Source: Rhodospirillales bacterium (GTDB taxonomy: Bacteria > Pseudomonadota > Alphaproteobacteria > Reyranellales > Reyranellaceae). Taken from it: a DNA stretch of 64,000 nt. The translations under genes and the position numbers were made by a program. The notes below the pieces were generated by a model. The model was not told the DNA's origin. It searched no databases and worked only from the letters and a program-made list of their open reading frames with translations. Shown piece by piece: positions 34,614 through 43,422 of this stretch. How positions within the stretch are numbered: position 1 is the first letter of the stretch; every line of letters starts with the position of its first letter. The stretch spans positions 5,174,501 through 5,238,500 of the forward strand of contig CP064988.1 in the NCBI GenBank assembly GCA_016699855.1, read 5' to 3'.

Positions 34614-35741
34614 TCAAAAATAATGCGGCACGAAGCGGCTGGCGTTGTGGGTGATGGGCGAGGAGTCCTCGCGCACGCACATGCCGGCGGGCTGGCCGGC
34701 GACCACCCAGGAGCCGATCACCGCGTGGTAGCCGTCGAAGCGCGGCAGCTCGTGGTACTTCTGGTAGATGAAGCCCTCGGCGCCGTAGGTGCCGCCGGCC
34801 TTCTGGCCCAGCCCCGGTCCGATCAGCTCGACGTTCGAGCCCTCGCGGCTGAAGAACGGCTTCTTGACGATGCGCGATTCCGGCCGCGGGTCGGGCTCGA
34901 AATGCGCCTCCAGCAGGTTGGGATGGTTCGGGAACAGCTCCCACAGCAGCGGCAGCACGGCCTTGTTGCTGAGGATCATCTTCCACGCCGGCTCGATGAA
35001 GGCCGTGGTGTCGGTCAGCACGTGCCGGCCGAACTGCTCGCGCGCCATCCACTCCCAGGGATAGAGCTTGTGCATCACCTGGATCGGCATCTCCTGCATG
35101 TCGGTGAAGCGCAGCCCGTTCCAGCCGATCTCCGCCACGGTCAGCGCCTTGGTCGCGAGCCCGGCCTGGGCGCAGGTGTCGCGCAGGTACTCCGACGTGG
35201 CGTAGTCCTCGGGCTGGTCCTCGAAGCGCGAGAAATGCACGGTGGCGCCGGGCGGCAGCTTGTCGCGGATCGCCTTCCAGGCGTCGATCAGCTTCTCGTG
35301 CGCGCTGTTGAACTGGTCGGCGCCCTTCACGACCTCCTGCACCCAGTGCCACTGCGCCACCGCAGTCTCGAGCAGCGCCGTCGGCGTGTCGGCGTTGTAC
35401 TCCAGCAGCTTCGGCGGATTGCGGCCGTCGTAGGCGAGGTCGAAGCGGCCCAGCAGGGTGGGATCGCCGCGCCGCCAGACGCGCGAGATGTAGGCGCCGA
35501 ACTCGGCGGGGATCGCGAGCTTCTCCCACAGTCCCTTGCTCACGACGTGCTCGACCGCCGCGAGGCACAGCCTGTGCAGCTCGGCGGTGGCGTCGTCGAG
35601 CTCGTCGACCTCGCGCGACGTGAAGCGGTAGCGGACCTCCTCGGCCCAGTACCGGATCCCGTCCATGTGGTGGAAGTCGACGCCGACCTCCTCGAGCTTG
35701 CGCTGCCAATCCAGACGCTGCGGCGAGGACTCGCGGATCAT
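34614..35741 (-). CDS. Glutathionylspermidine-synthase-family ATP-grasp protein (YjfC-like)
   Basis: A 375-residue ATP-grasp ligase-like protein. Features include RYRFTSREVDELDDATAEL near residue 38, RFDLAYDGRNPPKLLEYNAD (Mg/ATP and substrate contacts), GATVHFSRFEDQPEDYATSE and VKKPFFSREGSNVELIGPG, the glycine-rich ATP loop. It has no amidase domain, like E. coli YjfC/YgiC. It is third in a DUF350, Ser-rich protein, ATP-grasp operon (gaps 23 and 28 bp). The actual peptide product is unknown. Confidence 0.9.
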   Translation of the reverse strand: MIRESSPQRLDWQRKLEEVGVDFHHMDGIRYWAEEVRYRFTSREVDELDDATAELHRLCLAAVEHVVSKGLWEKLAIPAEFGAYISRVWRRGDPTLLGRFDLAYDGRNPPKLLEYNADTPTALLETAVAQWHWVQEVVKGADQFNSAHEKLIDAWKAIRDKLPPGATVHFSRFEDQPEDYATSEYLRDTCAQAGLATKALTVAEIGWNGLRFTDMQEMPIQVMHKLYPWEWMAREQFGRHVLTDTTAFIEPAWKMILSNKAVLPLLWELFPNHPNLLEAHFEPDPRPESRIVKKPFFSREGSNVELIGPGLGQKAGGTYGAEGFIYQKYHELPRFDGYHAVIGSWVVAGQPAGMCVREDSSPITHNASRFVPHYF

Positions 35742-35769
35742 GAAGGCACTCCGGACCGGCGCGGCGGGA

Positions 35770-36261
35770 CTAGCTGGAGGAGGACGAGCCGTGCGACGAG
35801 GCCGACGAGCCGAAACCGCCGCGCGAGCTGGTGCTGGTCGACCCCGATGTCGAGGACGAGCTCGAGCCCGAGCCCGGCGTGCCGGAGCGGAAGCCGCTGG
35901 TCCCCGGATCGGTCGAGCCGGACGGGCTGCGCGTCGTCGTGGTCGAGGGTGACGACCAGCCCCACCAGCCGCTGGAACCGCCGTAGGAGCGGTAGGAGGA
36001 GCTGCTCGACGACGACGTGGTCGGACAGCCCGGCGTGCCGGCAGGAAGCTGCGGGCAGGGCACGCCGTTGACCATCGCCGGCGGGCTGTAGAAGGGGTTG
36101 CGCATGCCCATCAGCGTCTGCGAGTTGCGCATGGCGCTGGAATTGGGGATGGCGGCGCAGGAGTAGAGCGCGGCGGCGCCGGCGGCGCCAACGAGGCCGA
36201 GCTTCACCGTGCGCGACATGCGCGAACCGGTCGGCGGCTGCTGCTGGACAGGTTCGTCCAT
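35770..36261 (-). CDS. Ser/Gly-rich small envelope protein in the YjfM position
   Basis: A 163-residue protein. A hydrophobic stretch (VKLGLVGAAGAAALYSCAAI, about residues 19-38) could be a signal or anchor and has a Cys near its end, suggesting but not proving a lipoprotein. The C-terminal two thirds are dominated by Ser, Thr and Gly, with SGWWGWSSPS in the middle. In E. coli the same slot between a DUF350 and an ATP-grasp gene is held by YjfM (DUF1190). Assignment is by position and composition. Confidence 0.72.
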   Translation of the reverse strand: MDEPVQQQPPTGSRMSRTVKLGLVGAAGAAALYSCAAIPNSSAMRNSQTLMGMRNPFYSPPAMVNGVPCPQLPAGTPGCPTTSSSSSSSYRSYGGSSGWWGWSSPSTTTTRSPSGSTDPGTSGFRSGTPGSGSSSSSTSGSTSTSSRGGFGSSASSHGSSSSS

Positions 36262-36284
36262 GGCGGTGCTCCTCGGATCCGGCG

Positions 36285-36695
36285 TCAGTAGGTCAGGCAG
36301 GCGGCGTTGAGCAGCCCGAAGCCCAGCGACAGCGCGGCGGCGAACACCGCCGAGGCCATCACGCCCTCCTCGATGTGCTTGATCAGGTCCCCGATCAGCA
36401 GGCGCACCGAGACGTGGACCACGACCTGCACGATCAGCGCGACCAGCGCCCAGAGCAGGAAGTCGAGCACGTTGGTGGAGTGGGCCATGACGTTGGCCAC
36501 CGGCATGCAGAAGCCGATGAAGGCGCCGCCGAAACTGACGGCCGCCGCCGCGTTGCCCTCGCGGATCAGCTTCATCTCGTGCCACGGCGTGATCCGGGAA
36601 TAGATCCACAGGAACGCCAGCGCCGACACCGTGGCCGCGACCGCGTGCTGCGCGAAATTCGGCAGTCCGCGCACCAGTCCAAGCAGCTCTTCCAT
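36285..36695 (-). CDS. DUF350 family membrane protein (YjfL-like)
   Basis: A 136-residue inner-membrane protein with four hydrophobic helices, at about 18-32, 52-67, 80-98 and 111-132. SRITPWHEMKLIREGNAAAA followed by VSFGGAFIGFCMPVAN, and IGDLIKHIEEGVMASAVF, are typical DUF350 blocks. First gene of the minus-strand trio with the Ser-rich protein and the ATP-grasp enzyme. Function unknown in all species I know. Confidence 0.88.
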   Translation of the reverse strand: MEELLGLVRGLPNFAQHAVAATVSALAFLWIYSRITPWHEMKLIREGNAAAAVSFGGAFIGFCMPVANVMAHSTNVLDFLLWALVALIVQVVVHVSVRLLIGDLIKHIEEGVMASAVFAAALSLGFGLLNAACLTY

Positions 36696-36847
36696 CCGCT
36701 CCTCCTCGCGGCGCCGCCTTGTTCCCGGCCACGCCTGTCACCGCTGCGATGATGCCACAAAATGAGCGGGCGCTCTAGCGGCGATCCGGGCGCCCCGCCG
36801 CCGCGTCGCCGCCGCCATCGATCTCCCGCAACCGCTCGACCTCCGAT

Positions 36848-36955
36848 GTCATCCCGAGCGGAGGCGCGCAGCGCCGCGGTCGAAGGATCGTGTCGCGGCG
36901 CCGGACGCGCAAAGATCCTTCGACTGCGCGCCTACGGCGCTCCGCTCAGGATGAC
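36848..36955. repeat. Intergenic palindrome, GTCATCC...GGATGAC family (copy 2)
   Basis: GTCATCCCGAGCGGAGGCGC opens and GGCGCTCCGCTCAGGATGAC closes. Inner arms GGTCGAAGGATC and GATCCTTCGACTGCGC pair. It fills most of the 327-bp gap between two genes; I see nothing else there. Same length as copy 1 (108 bp). Confidence 0.85.
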
Positions 36956-37022
36956 CTGGGAAGGCAGCGGCGCGCGGTCGTGGCGCGAGGGCGACAGCTC
37001 ACGCCGCGCCGGAGCGTCCCAG

Positions 37023-38018
37023 CTACTCCGCCGCGTCCAGCCCCGGCGGTTCGGCGCCGGTGAGGAACGCGGCGAGGTACATCTTGCCCATGACGTGCCA
37101 CGCCGCGCCGGGCGCGAAGGTGCGATCGGCGCGTCCGTGCTGGAACGCCGCGACGGTCGGCGCCGACAGGTCGGAGTCGCCGCGCGCGCCATGGGCGACG
37201 GCCGAGCCGCTGAGGAACACCCCGGCGAAGTACAGCCGCGTCAGCGCCCGCACGGTGGCGAGCCGGTCGAGCGTGGCGGCGTCCGGCGCGCGGCCGAGCC
37301 AGCCAAGCAGCAGTTCCGCCGCCAGCGCCGGTCCCATGCCGTGCGTGTCCAGCGCGATCGCGACATCGACCAGCGGATCGTTGCGGTAGGCCGATTCCCA
37401 GTCGATCAGCCACAGGCGTTCGCCGTCGAACAGCACATTGCCGGGGGTCGGGTCGTTGTGGCTGGAGACGCGCGGCGGCGCGCCGGCGTCGTAGGCGGCG
37501 GTGATCCGTTCGAGGTGCGCGACATGGGGATCGAGCACGCCGTCGGCGAACAGGCCCGTCCGCCGGACATGCGCGAACAACCGCGCGACGATGGCGGGAT
37601 ACGTGACGAAATGCGGGAACGCGTCGGTCGTCTGGAGTCGCGCCAGGAGCTCCCCGAGCGCCCGTGCCAGAGCCGGTGGCCCACCCGGAAAGGTGGCGAG
37701 TGGCCGTCGTTCGATGAAGTCGGTCACGACCACGCGCGACGTCTCGTCGACGTGATGGACCCGGGGCGCCAGACCGGCCGCCGCCGCGATGCGCAACGAC
37801 TCGTACTGGTGGGGATTGCGCAGCGGGCTCGGCACGCCCTCGACGCGGGCCATGTAGGCGCGGCCGCCGATCTCGACGCGGAACGGAAACGCCCCCGACA
37901 CGCCGCCCGCCAGCGGCGTGGCCGACTCGACGCGCGCCGCGCCGAACGCCGCGCGCAGCGCCGCGCGCAGGGCGTCGCGGCGGGCGGGGGAGAGGGCGTC
38001 GAATTCGTCCATCGCCAT
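37023..38018 (-). CDS. Aminoglycoside phosphotransferase/choline-kinase-like protein
   Basis: A 331-residue small-molecule kinase fold. SSHNDPTPGNVLFDGERLWL is Brenner's motif (HNDxxxxN), followed by IDWESAYRNDPLVDVAIAL, the metal-binding Asp. N-terminal ATP-site residues are in PLAGGVSGAFPFRVEI and YMARVEG. It resembles choline or homoserine kinases and APH enzymes. Start ATG 38018 (MAMDEFDAL) has GGAGGCCGAG upstream; a longer frame runs into palindrome copy at 38086. It likely phosphorylates a small hydroxyl compound. Confidence 0.87.
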   Translation of the reverse strand: MAMDEFDALSPARRDALRAALRAAFGAARVESATPLAGGVSGAFPFRVEIGGRAYMARVEGVPSPLRNPHQYESLRIAAAAGLAPRVHHVDETSRVVVTDFIERRPLATFPGGPPALARALGELLARLQTTDAFPHFVTYPAIVARLFAHVRRTGLFADGVLDPHVAHLERITAAYDAGAPPRVSSHNDPTPGNVLFDGERLWLIDWESAYRNDPLVDVAIALDTHGMGPALAAELLLGWLGRAPDAATLDRLATVRALTRLYFAGVFLSGSAVAHGARGDSDLSAPTVAAFQHGRADRTFAPGAAWHVMGKMYLAAFLTGAEPPGLDAAE

Positions 38019-38085
38019 CGACACTCGGCCTCCGCGCGCCGTGGTGTCGCCGCCACGACACATTGGTGCGCTGCGGCGCCAAGCT

Positions 38086-38150
38086 GTCATCCCGAGCGCA
38101 GCGAGGGATTCAGGGACGGCGCCTGGATCCCTCGCCGCGCTCGGGATGAC
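38086..38150. repeat. Short GTCATCC...GGATGAC palindrome (copy 3, reduced)
   Basis: GTCATCCCGAGCGCAGCGAG at the left and CGCGCTCGGGATGAC at the right, with GGGATTCAGG and CTGGATCCCTCG between. It keeps the ends of the 108-bp copies but lacks their GGAGGCGCGCAGCGC module, so it is 65 bp. Confidence 0.8.
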
Positions 38151-38235
38151 AGGGGAGCCGTGGCAGCTGCGCGCGCTTGCTCTCGGCATTGGACCGCCGT
38201 GCGGGTCCGCCCCTGTTCAATCGCCCGCGGCGTTT

Positions 38236-38311
38236 GGCGCCGGACCGCTCACCCCGCAAGCGGGGTGAGGGGCAAAGCCCGCGCTGATCGGCGCCGGACC
38301 GCTCACCCCGC
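38236..38311. repeat. 22-bp direct repeat 54 bp apart, with a small hairpin
   Basis: GGCGCCGGACCGCTCACCCC followed by GC occurs at 38236 and again at 38290. Between them CTCACCCCGC/GCGGGGTGAG (about 38248-38270) forms a hairpin. The second copy overlaps the 3' end of the SDR gene, so the repeat may mark a duplication at the gene end. Confidence 0.6.
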
Positions 38312-39073
38312 CATCGTCAGCCCGCCGGACACGCTGATCGTCTGGCCGGTGATGAAACCGGCGTCGTCGGACGACAGGAAGCAGACGATGCCGGGGATGT
38401 CCTCGGGCTGGCCGACGCGCTTCATCGGCACGGCGCTGACCAGCGCGTCGCGGATGCGCTTGCCGCGTTCGTCGGCGCCGGCCACGGCGGCCAGCAGCGG
38501 CGTGTCCGTCGGGCCGGGGCAGACGCAGTTCAAGGTCACGCCCTTGCGCGCCACCTCGCGCGCCACCGTCTTGGTGAAGGCGATGATGCCGCCCTTGCAG
38601 GCGGAATAGACACCCTCGCCGGAGGAACCGACGCGGCCGGCGTCCGAGGCGATGTTGACCACCTTGCCGGCGCCGCGCTTGAGCATGCCCGGCAGCACGG
38701 CGTGGTGCAGGTGGATCGGGCCGCGCAGGTTGATGGCGATCACCGTGTCCCAGAACTCCGGCGTGGTGTCGACGAAGTTGATGAGACGGTCCCAGCCGGC
38801 GTTGTTGACCAGCACGTCGGTCGGCCCGACCTCGCGCTCGAACGCCTCGACGGCCGTGCGCACCGCGTCGTTCGACGTGATGTCGACGCCGAACGCCTCG
38901 GCGCGGCCCGGTCCCAGCGCGGTGGCCTCGCGCGCGACGCGGCCGGCGCCGTCCATGTCCTTGTCGAACACGCCGACATTGGCGCCGTAGCCCGCGAAGC
39001 GCCGCACGATCGCGCCCCCGATCGCGCCGCCGCCGCCGGTGACGATGACGTTCTTCACCGATAGTCCGCGCAT
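38303..39073 (-). CDS. SDR dehydrogenase, BadH-like
   Basis: A 256-residue short-chain dehydrogenase. VIVTGGGGAIGGAIVRRFAG binds NAD, followed by LVNNAGWDRLINF and the catalytic YxxxK in GVYSACKGGIIAFTKT. The end DDAGFITGQTISVSGGLTMA and the middle IHLHHAVLPGMLKRG look very much like 2-hydroxycyclohexanecarboxyl-CoA dehydrogenase (BadH) of anaerobic benzoate degraders, as I remember it. CCAAGGAGACACGAC precedes the ATG. It probably belongs with the crotonase upstream, but no other bad genes are here. Confidence 0.9.
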   Translation of the reverse strand: MRGLSVKNVIVTGGGGAIGGAIVRRFAGYGANVGVFDKDMDGAGRVAREATALGPGRAEAFGVDITSNDAVRTAVEAFEREVGPTDVLVNNAGWDRLINFVDTTPEFWDTVIAINLRGPIHLHHAVLPGMLKRGAGKVVNIASDAGRVGSSGEGVYSACKGGIIAFTKTVAREVARKGVTLNCVCPGPTDTPLLAAVAGADERGKRIRDALVSAVPMKRVGQPEDIPGIVCFLSSDDAGFITGQTISVSGGLTMAG

Positions 39074-39109
39074 GTCGTGTCTCCTTGGTGTTCTATTGCG
39101 GCGTTCGCC

Positions 39110-39295
39110 CCTCTCCGCCGCGTAGCGGGGGAGAGGGAGGGGCCCGCGCGCAGCGCGGGAGGGTGAGGTGGTGGTTGGAACGGTCGAGCCGACGCGGGTG
39201 GCGCACCACGCGTCAGGCTCGGCACCATTGGCGGAGCAGCCACCCACCTCACCCCAACCCTCTCCCCCCGCTGCGCGGGCGGAGAGGGGGCATGA
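39110..39295. repeat. Pair of CCCTCTCC/GGAGAGGG intergenic palindromes
   Basis: CCCCTCTCCGCCGCGTAGCG at 39110 with its partner GGGGGAGAGGG, then GGGTGAGGTGG at about 39161-39171. In inverted order, CCACCTCACCCCAACCCTCT at about 39244 leads into CCCCGCTGCGCGGGCGGAGA. The two copies face each other, giving a larger imperfect inverted repeat across the 242-bp gap. Confidence 0.75.
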
Positions 39296-39315
39296 GACGC
39301 GTCGGCCGCCGTCGC

Positions 39316-40128
39316 CTACAGCGGCGAATGCGGCGGGAATTTCGGCTTGCGCTTCTCCAGGTGCGAGGCCAGCCCTTCCTTCACCTCCGGCCCGAGGAAG
39401 CCCAGCATCTCCAGACCCAGCGACGTGTCGAACGTCGGACCCATCATGCGGATCCAGTTGTTCAGCGCGTACTTGGTGAAACGGATCGCGGTCTGCGCGC
39501 CCTCCGCCAGCTTGGTCGCGACCTCCAGCGCCTTGGCCTCGAGCTCGGAATCCTCGCAGCACATCGACACCAGCCCGATGCGCTCCGCCTCCTCACCGTT
39601 CACCGCCTCGCACAGCAGCAGGTAGTACTTGGCCTTGGCCATGCCGCACAGCAGCGGCCAGATGATCGCGGCGTGGTCGCCGGCGGCGACGCCCAGCCGC
39701 GTGTGGCCGTCGATGATGCGCGCCGTCTTCGAGGCGATCGACACGTCCGCGAGGATGCCGGCCACCAGCCCCGCGCCCACGGCGGGCCCGCGGATCGCGC
39801 TGACGATCGGCTTGGAGCAGTTGATGACGTTGTAGACGATGTCGCGCGCCTCCTTCCAGACTTTGAGCAGCTGGTTGAAGTCCTTCATGTTCTTCTCGAT
39901 CAGGTCGAAATCGCCGCCGGCCGAGAAGGCCTTGCCGCCGGCGCCCTGCAGGATCACGCAGTTGATCGTGTCGTCGCCGTCGATGTCGCGCCACACGCTG
40001 ACCAGCTCGGAGTGCATCGCCTCGTCGGTGGCGTTGAGCCGCTCCGGCCGGTTCATGATCACGCGCAGCACGCGGGGATGCGGCCGCTCGAACGCCAGCC
40101 GCGTGTACCTCTTCTCCCAGTCCGACAT
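39316..40128 (-). CDS. Enoyl-CoA hydratase/isomerase family protein
   Basis: A 270-residue crotonase. RVLRVIMNRPERLNATDEAM opens it, GKAFSAGGDFDLIEKNMKDF carries the first oxyanion strand, and IRGPAVGAGLVAGILADVSI the second. The C-terminus EVKEGLASHLEKRKPKFPPH is of the normal type. GATGGAGGGAACGG precedes the ATG. Probably co-transcribed with the BadH-like SDR despite a 242-bp gap filled with palindromes. Not BadI by sequence, as I recall that enzyme. Confidence 0.93.
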   Translation of the reverse strand: MSDWEKRYTRLAFERPHPRVLRVIMNRPERLNATDEAMHSELVSVWRDIDGDDTINCVILQGAGGKAFSAGGDFDLIEKNMKDFNQLLKVWKEARDIVYNVINCSKPIVSAIRGPAVGAGLVAGILADVSIASKTARIIDGHTRLGVAAGDHAAIIWPLLCGMAKAKYYLLLCEAVNGEEAERIGLVSMCCEDSELEAKALEVATKLAEGAQTAIRFTKYALNNWIRMMGPTFDTSLGLEMLGFLGPEVKEGLASHLEKRKPKFPPHSPL

Positions 40129-40342
40129 CCGTTCCCTCCATCTTTCCGCGCCAGTGTAGGGGAGGAGGGGAGCGGGGCAAGGGGGCGTGGGGCGCATGAT
40201 GGTGTTGCGAAGCTGCGCGAGGCCCAATTGCCGGAACGGCGTGGGGAGGATGAATCTACTTGGTGGTTCCGCCTCCGCGTCCGCGCTCTTCCGGACAGTT
40301 GAGGGAGAGGGAGCGCGAGTGAGCCGGCCCCGAGGTTCTGGT

Positions 40343-41599
40343 TCATTTCCGACGGCCGACCAGGAACGCCGCGATCGCCAACCCCTGTGCCAGCGCGGCG
40401 AGGACGAAGAGATATGGTGCGTCGCCGGGATGGGCCTCTGATCGCGGAGCGACCTCGCGGACGAGCCCGAAGACTGCAGGCGCGAACGCGTAGGCGGCCT
40501 GCGCCATCGCGACGATCAGGGCAACGACGCGCGGAACGTCCTCCTTCGCGAATTCCGTCTGGGCGATCAACGGCGGCAACCAGGTACCGTTTCCGAACGC
40601 GAGGCCGAACAGCACGACGCCCAGCAGCAGCGCGGCGGTGTCGACCCCGGCGCCGGCTATGAACACCACCGATGCCGCGATCTGCACAGCGTAGCTGGCG
40701 CTGGCGACCAACCGCCGATCGGCGGCAGCCGGCAACAGCCATCCGATACAGGTCCGCCCCGCCACGGCCATAGCCGGCACCAGCGCCATCGCAAGACCGG
40801 CGTCGCGCGCCCCGAGAGCGGGGACCATCAGCGAGTACAAATGGGCGATCACGCCGATCTGCGCGAACAATCCGAGCGCCATTGCCGCCGCAAGCGTCTG
40901 GAACTTCGCATCATGCCATAGCTGCGATCCCGGCAAGGGCCGCGGTGACGACGACGCGTTCGGGGCCGCCGCCGCGCCGGCGACGTCACCATCCGGCGCC
41001 ATCCCCATGCCCTCCGGTGTGCGCGAGAACACGCGGTCGGCGAGTATCCAGATCACCAAGACCATCGCGGCGCCGATCATTGCCGCCGCGGCGGGAAAGC
41101 CGACTTGACCGATGGCGACTGCCCAGAGCGGCGCGAACACCACACCGCCGATATTGGCGCCGTTGTATGCCATTGCCAAAGCCGCCGGCCGTGCGCGCAC
41201 GAACCACGGCGAGACGATGGCGTTGATCGCGGCCACTCCCATCGTCACCCAACCCGCGCCGCTCAGCAGCGCGGCGACAAACAATTGCCAAGGCGACACA
41301 ACAGTCGCCCATCCGAGCACTCCGAGCGCCAGGGCCAAGGCGCCGACTTTCGTCGTGCGCGCGATGCCGAATCGTCGATGAAAGGCGGGTAGGCAGGCCG
41401 TGACCGCCGCACCGACCAGGAAATGGACAGTGATCGCCGTCGAGACGAGCGGAAGCGACCAGCCGCGGGTCTCCCGGACGGCGTGAAGATAGATCGGTGG
41501 TCCGTGGAAGCCCATGCCGAGGCCGAACATGGCCAGGACGAAGGCTGCTGCGACCACGCGCCAACCGTAGAAGGTCTCGTATTGCCGCGCATCCGGCAT
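40343..41599 (-). CDS. MFS transporter
   Basis: A membrane protein of about 418 residues from MPDARQYETFYGWRVVAAAF. YGWRVV before TM1 and FGLGMGFHGPPIYLHAV are common in monocarboxylate-type MFS carriers. About twelve hydrophobic segments with a loop at about 195-220. An earlier in-frame ATG at 41737 has a fair AAGG site and would add 46 polar residues; I prefer the shorter form because MFS N-termini are short. Codon use looks a little less GC-rich than neighbouring genes. Substrate unknown. Confidence 0.87.
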   Translation of the reverse strand: MPDARQYETFYGWRVVAAAFVLAMFGLGMGFHGPPIYLHAVRETRGWSLPLVSTAITVHFLVGAAVTACLPAFHRRFGIARTTKVGALALALGVLGWATVVSPWQLFVAALLSGAGWVTMGVAAINAIVSPWFVRARPAALAMAYNGANIGGVVFAPLWAVAIGQVGFPAAAAMIGAAMVLVIWILADRVFSRTPEGMGMAPDGDVAGAAAAPNASSSPRPLPGSQLWHDAKFQTLAAAMALGLFAQIGVIAHLYSLMVPALGARDAGLAMALVPAMAVAGRTCIGWLLPAAADRRLVASASYAVQIAASVVFIAGAGVDTAALLLGVVLFGLAFGNGTWLPPLIAQTEFAKEDVPRVVALIVAMAQAAYAFAPAVFGLVREVAPRSEAHPGDAPYLFVLAALAQGLAIAAFLVGRRK

Positions 41600-41886
41600 A
41601 GGTGGCTCGACCGCTGGGACAACCGGCGCCCACTGTGCATTGGAGGATGAAGCCGAAGGTTCGACGACGACCGAACAATTGCGATCCGTGATTCCAGGGA
41701 GAACGCGCCGCCGGATGACCGGCACCGTCAGGCGCATCGCTAACCTTCGGTCGAACCAGCTCGCGTGGATGCGTCAGCGGTGGATGCAGTGAACGAACAC
41801 GACGCCACGGGCCTCCATCCGGTGGACTGGAGAGGGTGGAAAATCTGCTGACAGGCGCATGCGCGGTCGACGCGGCCGCCGCGACC

Positions 41887-43413
41887 CTATCCCGGCAGGT
41901 TCCCCGACCGCCGCGTGGTCGCGAACCGCACCGCCTCCTCGGCGGCGTCGACGAGGGCGCGCGCCTTGTGGACGGTCTCCATGTATTCCGACTCGGGGTC
42001 GGAGTCGGCGACCACGCCGGCGCCGGCCTGGGCGTACATCACGCCGTCCTTCACCAGCGCCGTGCGCAGCCCGATGCAGGTGTCCATCGTGCCGTTGGCG
42101 GCGATGTAGCCGGCGCAACCGCCGTAGATGCCGCGGCGGACCGGCTCCAGCTCCTCGATGATCTCCATCGCGCGCACCTTGGGCGCGCCCGACAGCGTGC
42201 CGGCGGGGAAGCCGGCGGCCAGCGCGTCGATGGCGTCGAGCCCGTCCTTGATGTCGCCCTCGACGTGGCTGCTGATGTGCTGGACGCGGCTGTACTTCTC
42301 GATCGTGAACTGCTCGCGCACCTTGACGCTGCCGATCTTGGCCACCCGGCCGACGTCGTTGCGCGCGAGATCGAGCAGCATCAGGTGCTCGGCCCGCTCC
42401 TTCGGGTCGGCCAGCAGCTCCTCCGCCAGCGCCTTGTCCTGCTCCGGCGTCTCGCCGCGCCGCCGCGTGCCGGCCAGCGGGCGGATGGTGACCACGCCGT
42501 CGCGCAGCCGCACCAGGATCTCCGGCGAGGAGCCGACGATGGCGTAGTCGCCGAAGTCGAAATGGATAAGGAACGGCGAGGGGTTGATGCGCCGCAGCGA
42601 GCGGTACAGCGACAGCGGCGGCAGGGTGAACGGCGTCGAGAAGCGCTGCGACGGCACGATCTGGAAGGCGTCGCCGGCGCGGATGTACTCCTTGCAGCGC
42701 TCGACCATGGCGAGGAAGTCGGCCTTCGGCATGTTGGCCTCGGGCGGCGGCGAGGTGTCGGCCGTCGTGGCGCCCTCGCGCTGGTGCGGCAGCGCGCGCT
42801 CGAGATCGGCCATCGCGTCGCCCAGCCGCTCGCGCGCCAGATCGTAGGCGCCCTCGGCGTCGACGCCCTCGGCCGGCCACACCGGCGTCACCAGCGTGGC
42901 GCTGTCGGCCAGGCGGTCGAACACGCAGATCACCGTCGGCCGCAGCATCACGGCCTCGGGCAGGCCCAGCGGATCGACGTTCTTGTTCGGCAGCCGCTCC
43001 ATGTAGCGGACCATGTCGTAGCCGAGGAAGCCGAACAGCCCGGCGGCCATCGGCGGCAGCTCGGCCGGCATGTCGATGCGGCATTCCTGCGCCAGCGCGC
43101 GCAGCGTGTCGAGCGGCTGGCCGGGCACCGGCTTGAACGCGTGCGGCGCCGTCCGCGCGGTGCGGTTGATCTCCGCCCGCCCGTCGACGCAGCGCCAGAT
43201 CAGGTCGGGCTTGAAGCCGATGATCGAGTAGCGGCCGCGCACCGTGCCGCCCTCGACCGATTCCAGCAGGAAGGCGTTGGGCCGCCCATCGGCCAGCTTG
43301 ATGAAGGCCGAGACCGGCGTCTCGAGGTCGGCGACCATCCGCGTCCAGACCAGGCCTGGGCGTCCGGCGGCGTAGTCGGCGGCGAAGGCGTCGTAGGCGG
43401 GGAACACGCTCAT
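41887..43413 (-). CDS. trpE: Anthranilate synthase component I
   Basis: A 508-residue chorismate-using enzyme, first step of tryptophan synthesis. Active-site blocks are LLDLARNDVGRVAKIGSVKV, FPAGTLSGAPKVRAMEIIEE and RRGIYGGCAGYIAANGTMDT. Near the N-terminus LLESVEGGTVRGRYSIIGF includes the LLES motif linked to tryptophan feedback binding. It starts 9 bp after ppiD on the same strand, a pairing common in alphaproteobacteria. trpG/trpD/trpC are not visible downstream in this window. Confidence 0.97.
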   Translation of the reverse strand: MSVFPAYDAFAADYAAGRPGLVWTRMVADLETPVSAFIKLADGRPNAFLLESVEGGTVRGRYSIIGFKPDLIWRCVDGRAEINRTARTAPHAFKPVPGQPLDTLRALAQECRIDMPAELPPMAAGLFGFLGYDMVRYMERLPNKNVDPLGLPEAVMLRPTVICVFDRLADSATLVTPVWPAEGVDAEGAYDLARERLGDAMADLERALPHQREGATTADTSPPPEANMPKADFLAMVERCKEYIRAGDAFQIVPSQRFSTPFTLPPLSLYRSLRRINPSPFLIHFDFGDYAIVGSSPEILVRLRDGVVTIRPLAGTRRRGETPEQDKALAEELLADPKERAEHLMLLDLARNDVGRVAKIGSVKVREQFTIEKYSRVQHISSHVEGDIKDGLDAIDALAAGFPAGTLSGAPKVRAMEIIEELEPVRRGIYGGCAGYIAANGTMDTCIGLRTALVKDGVMYAQAGAGVVADSDPESEYMETVHKARALVDAAEEAVRFATTRRSGNLPG

Positions 43414-43422
43414 CGGCCGCGC

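Noticed and set aside
41600..41737. N-terminal extension of the MFS gene
   Set aside because: Polar, unconserved-looking sequence of 46 residues before a standard MFS start. Its ribosome site is fair, so it is noted but not used.
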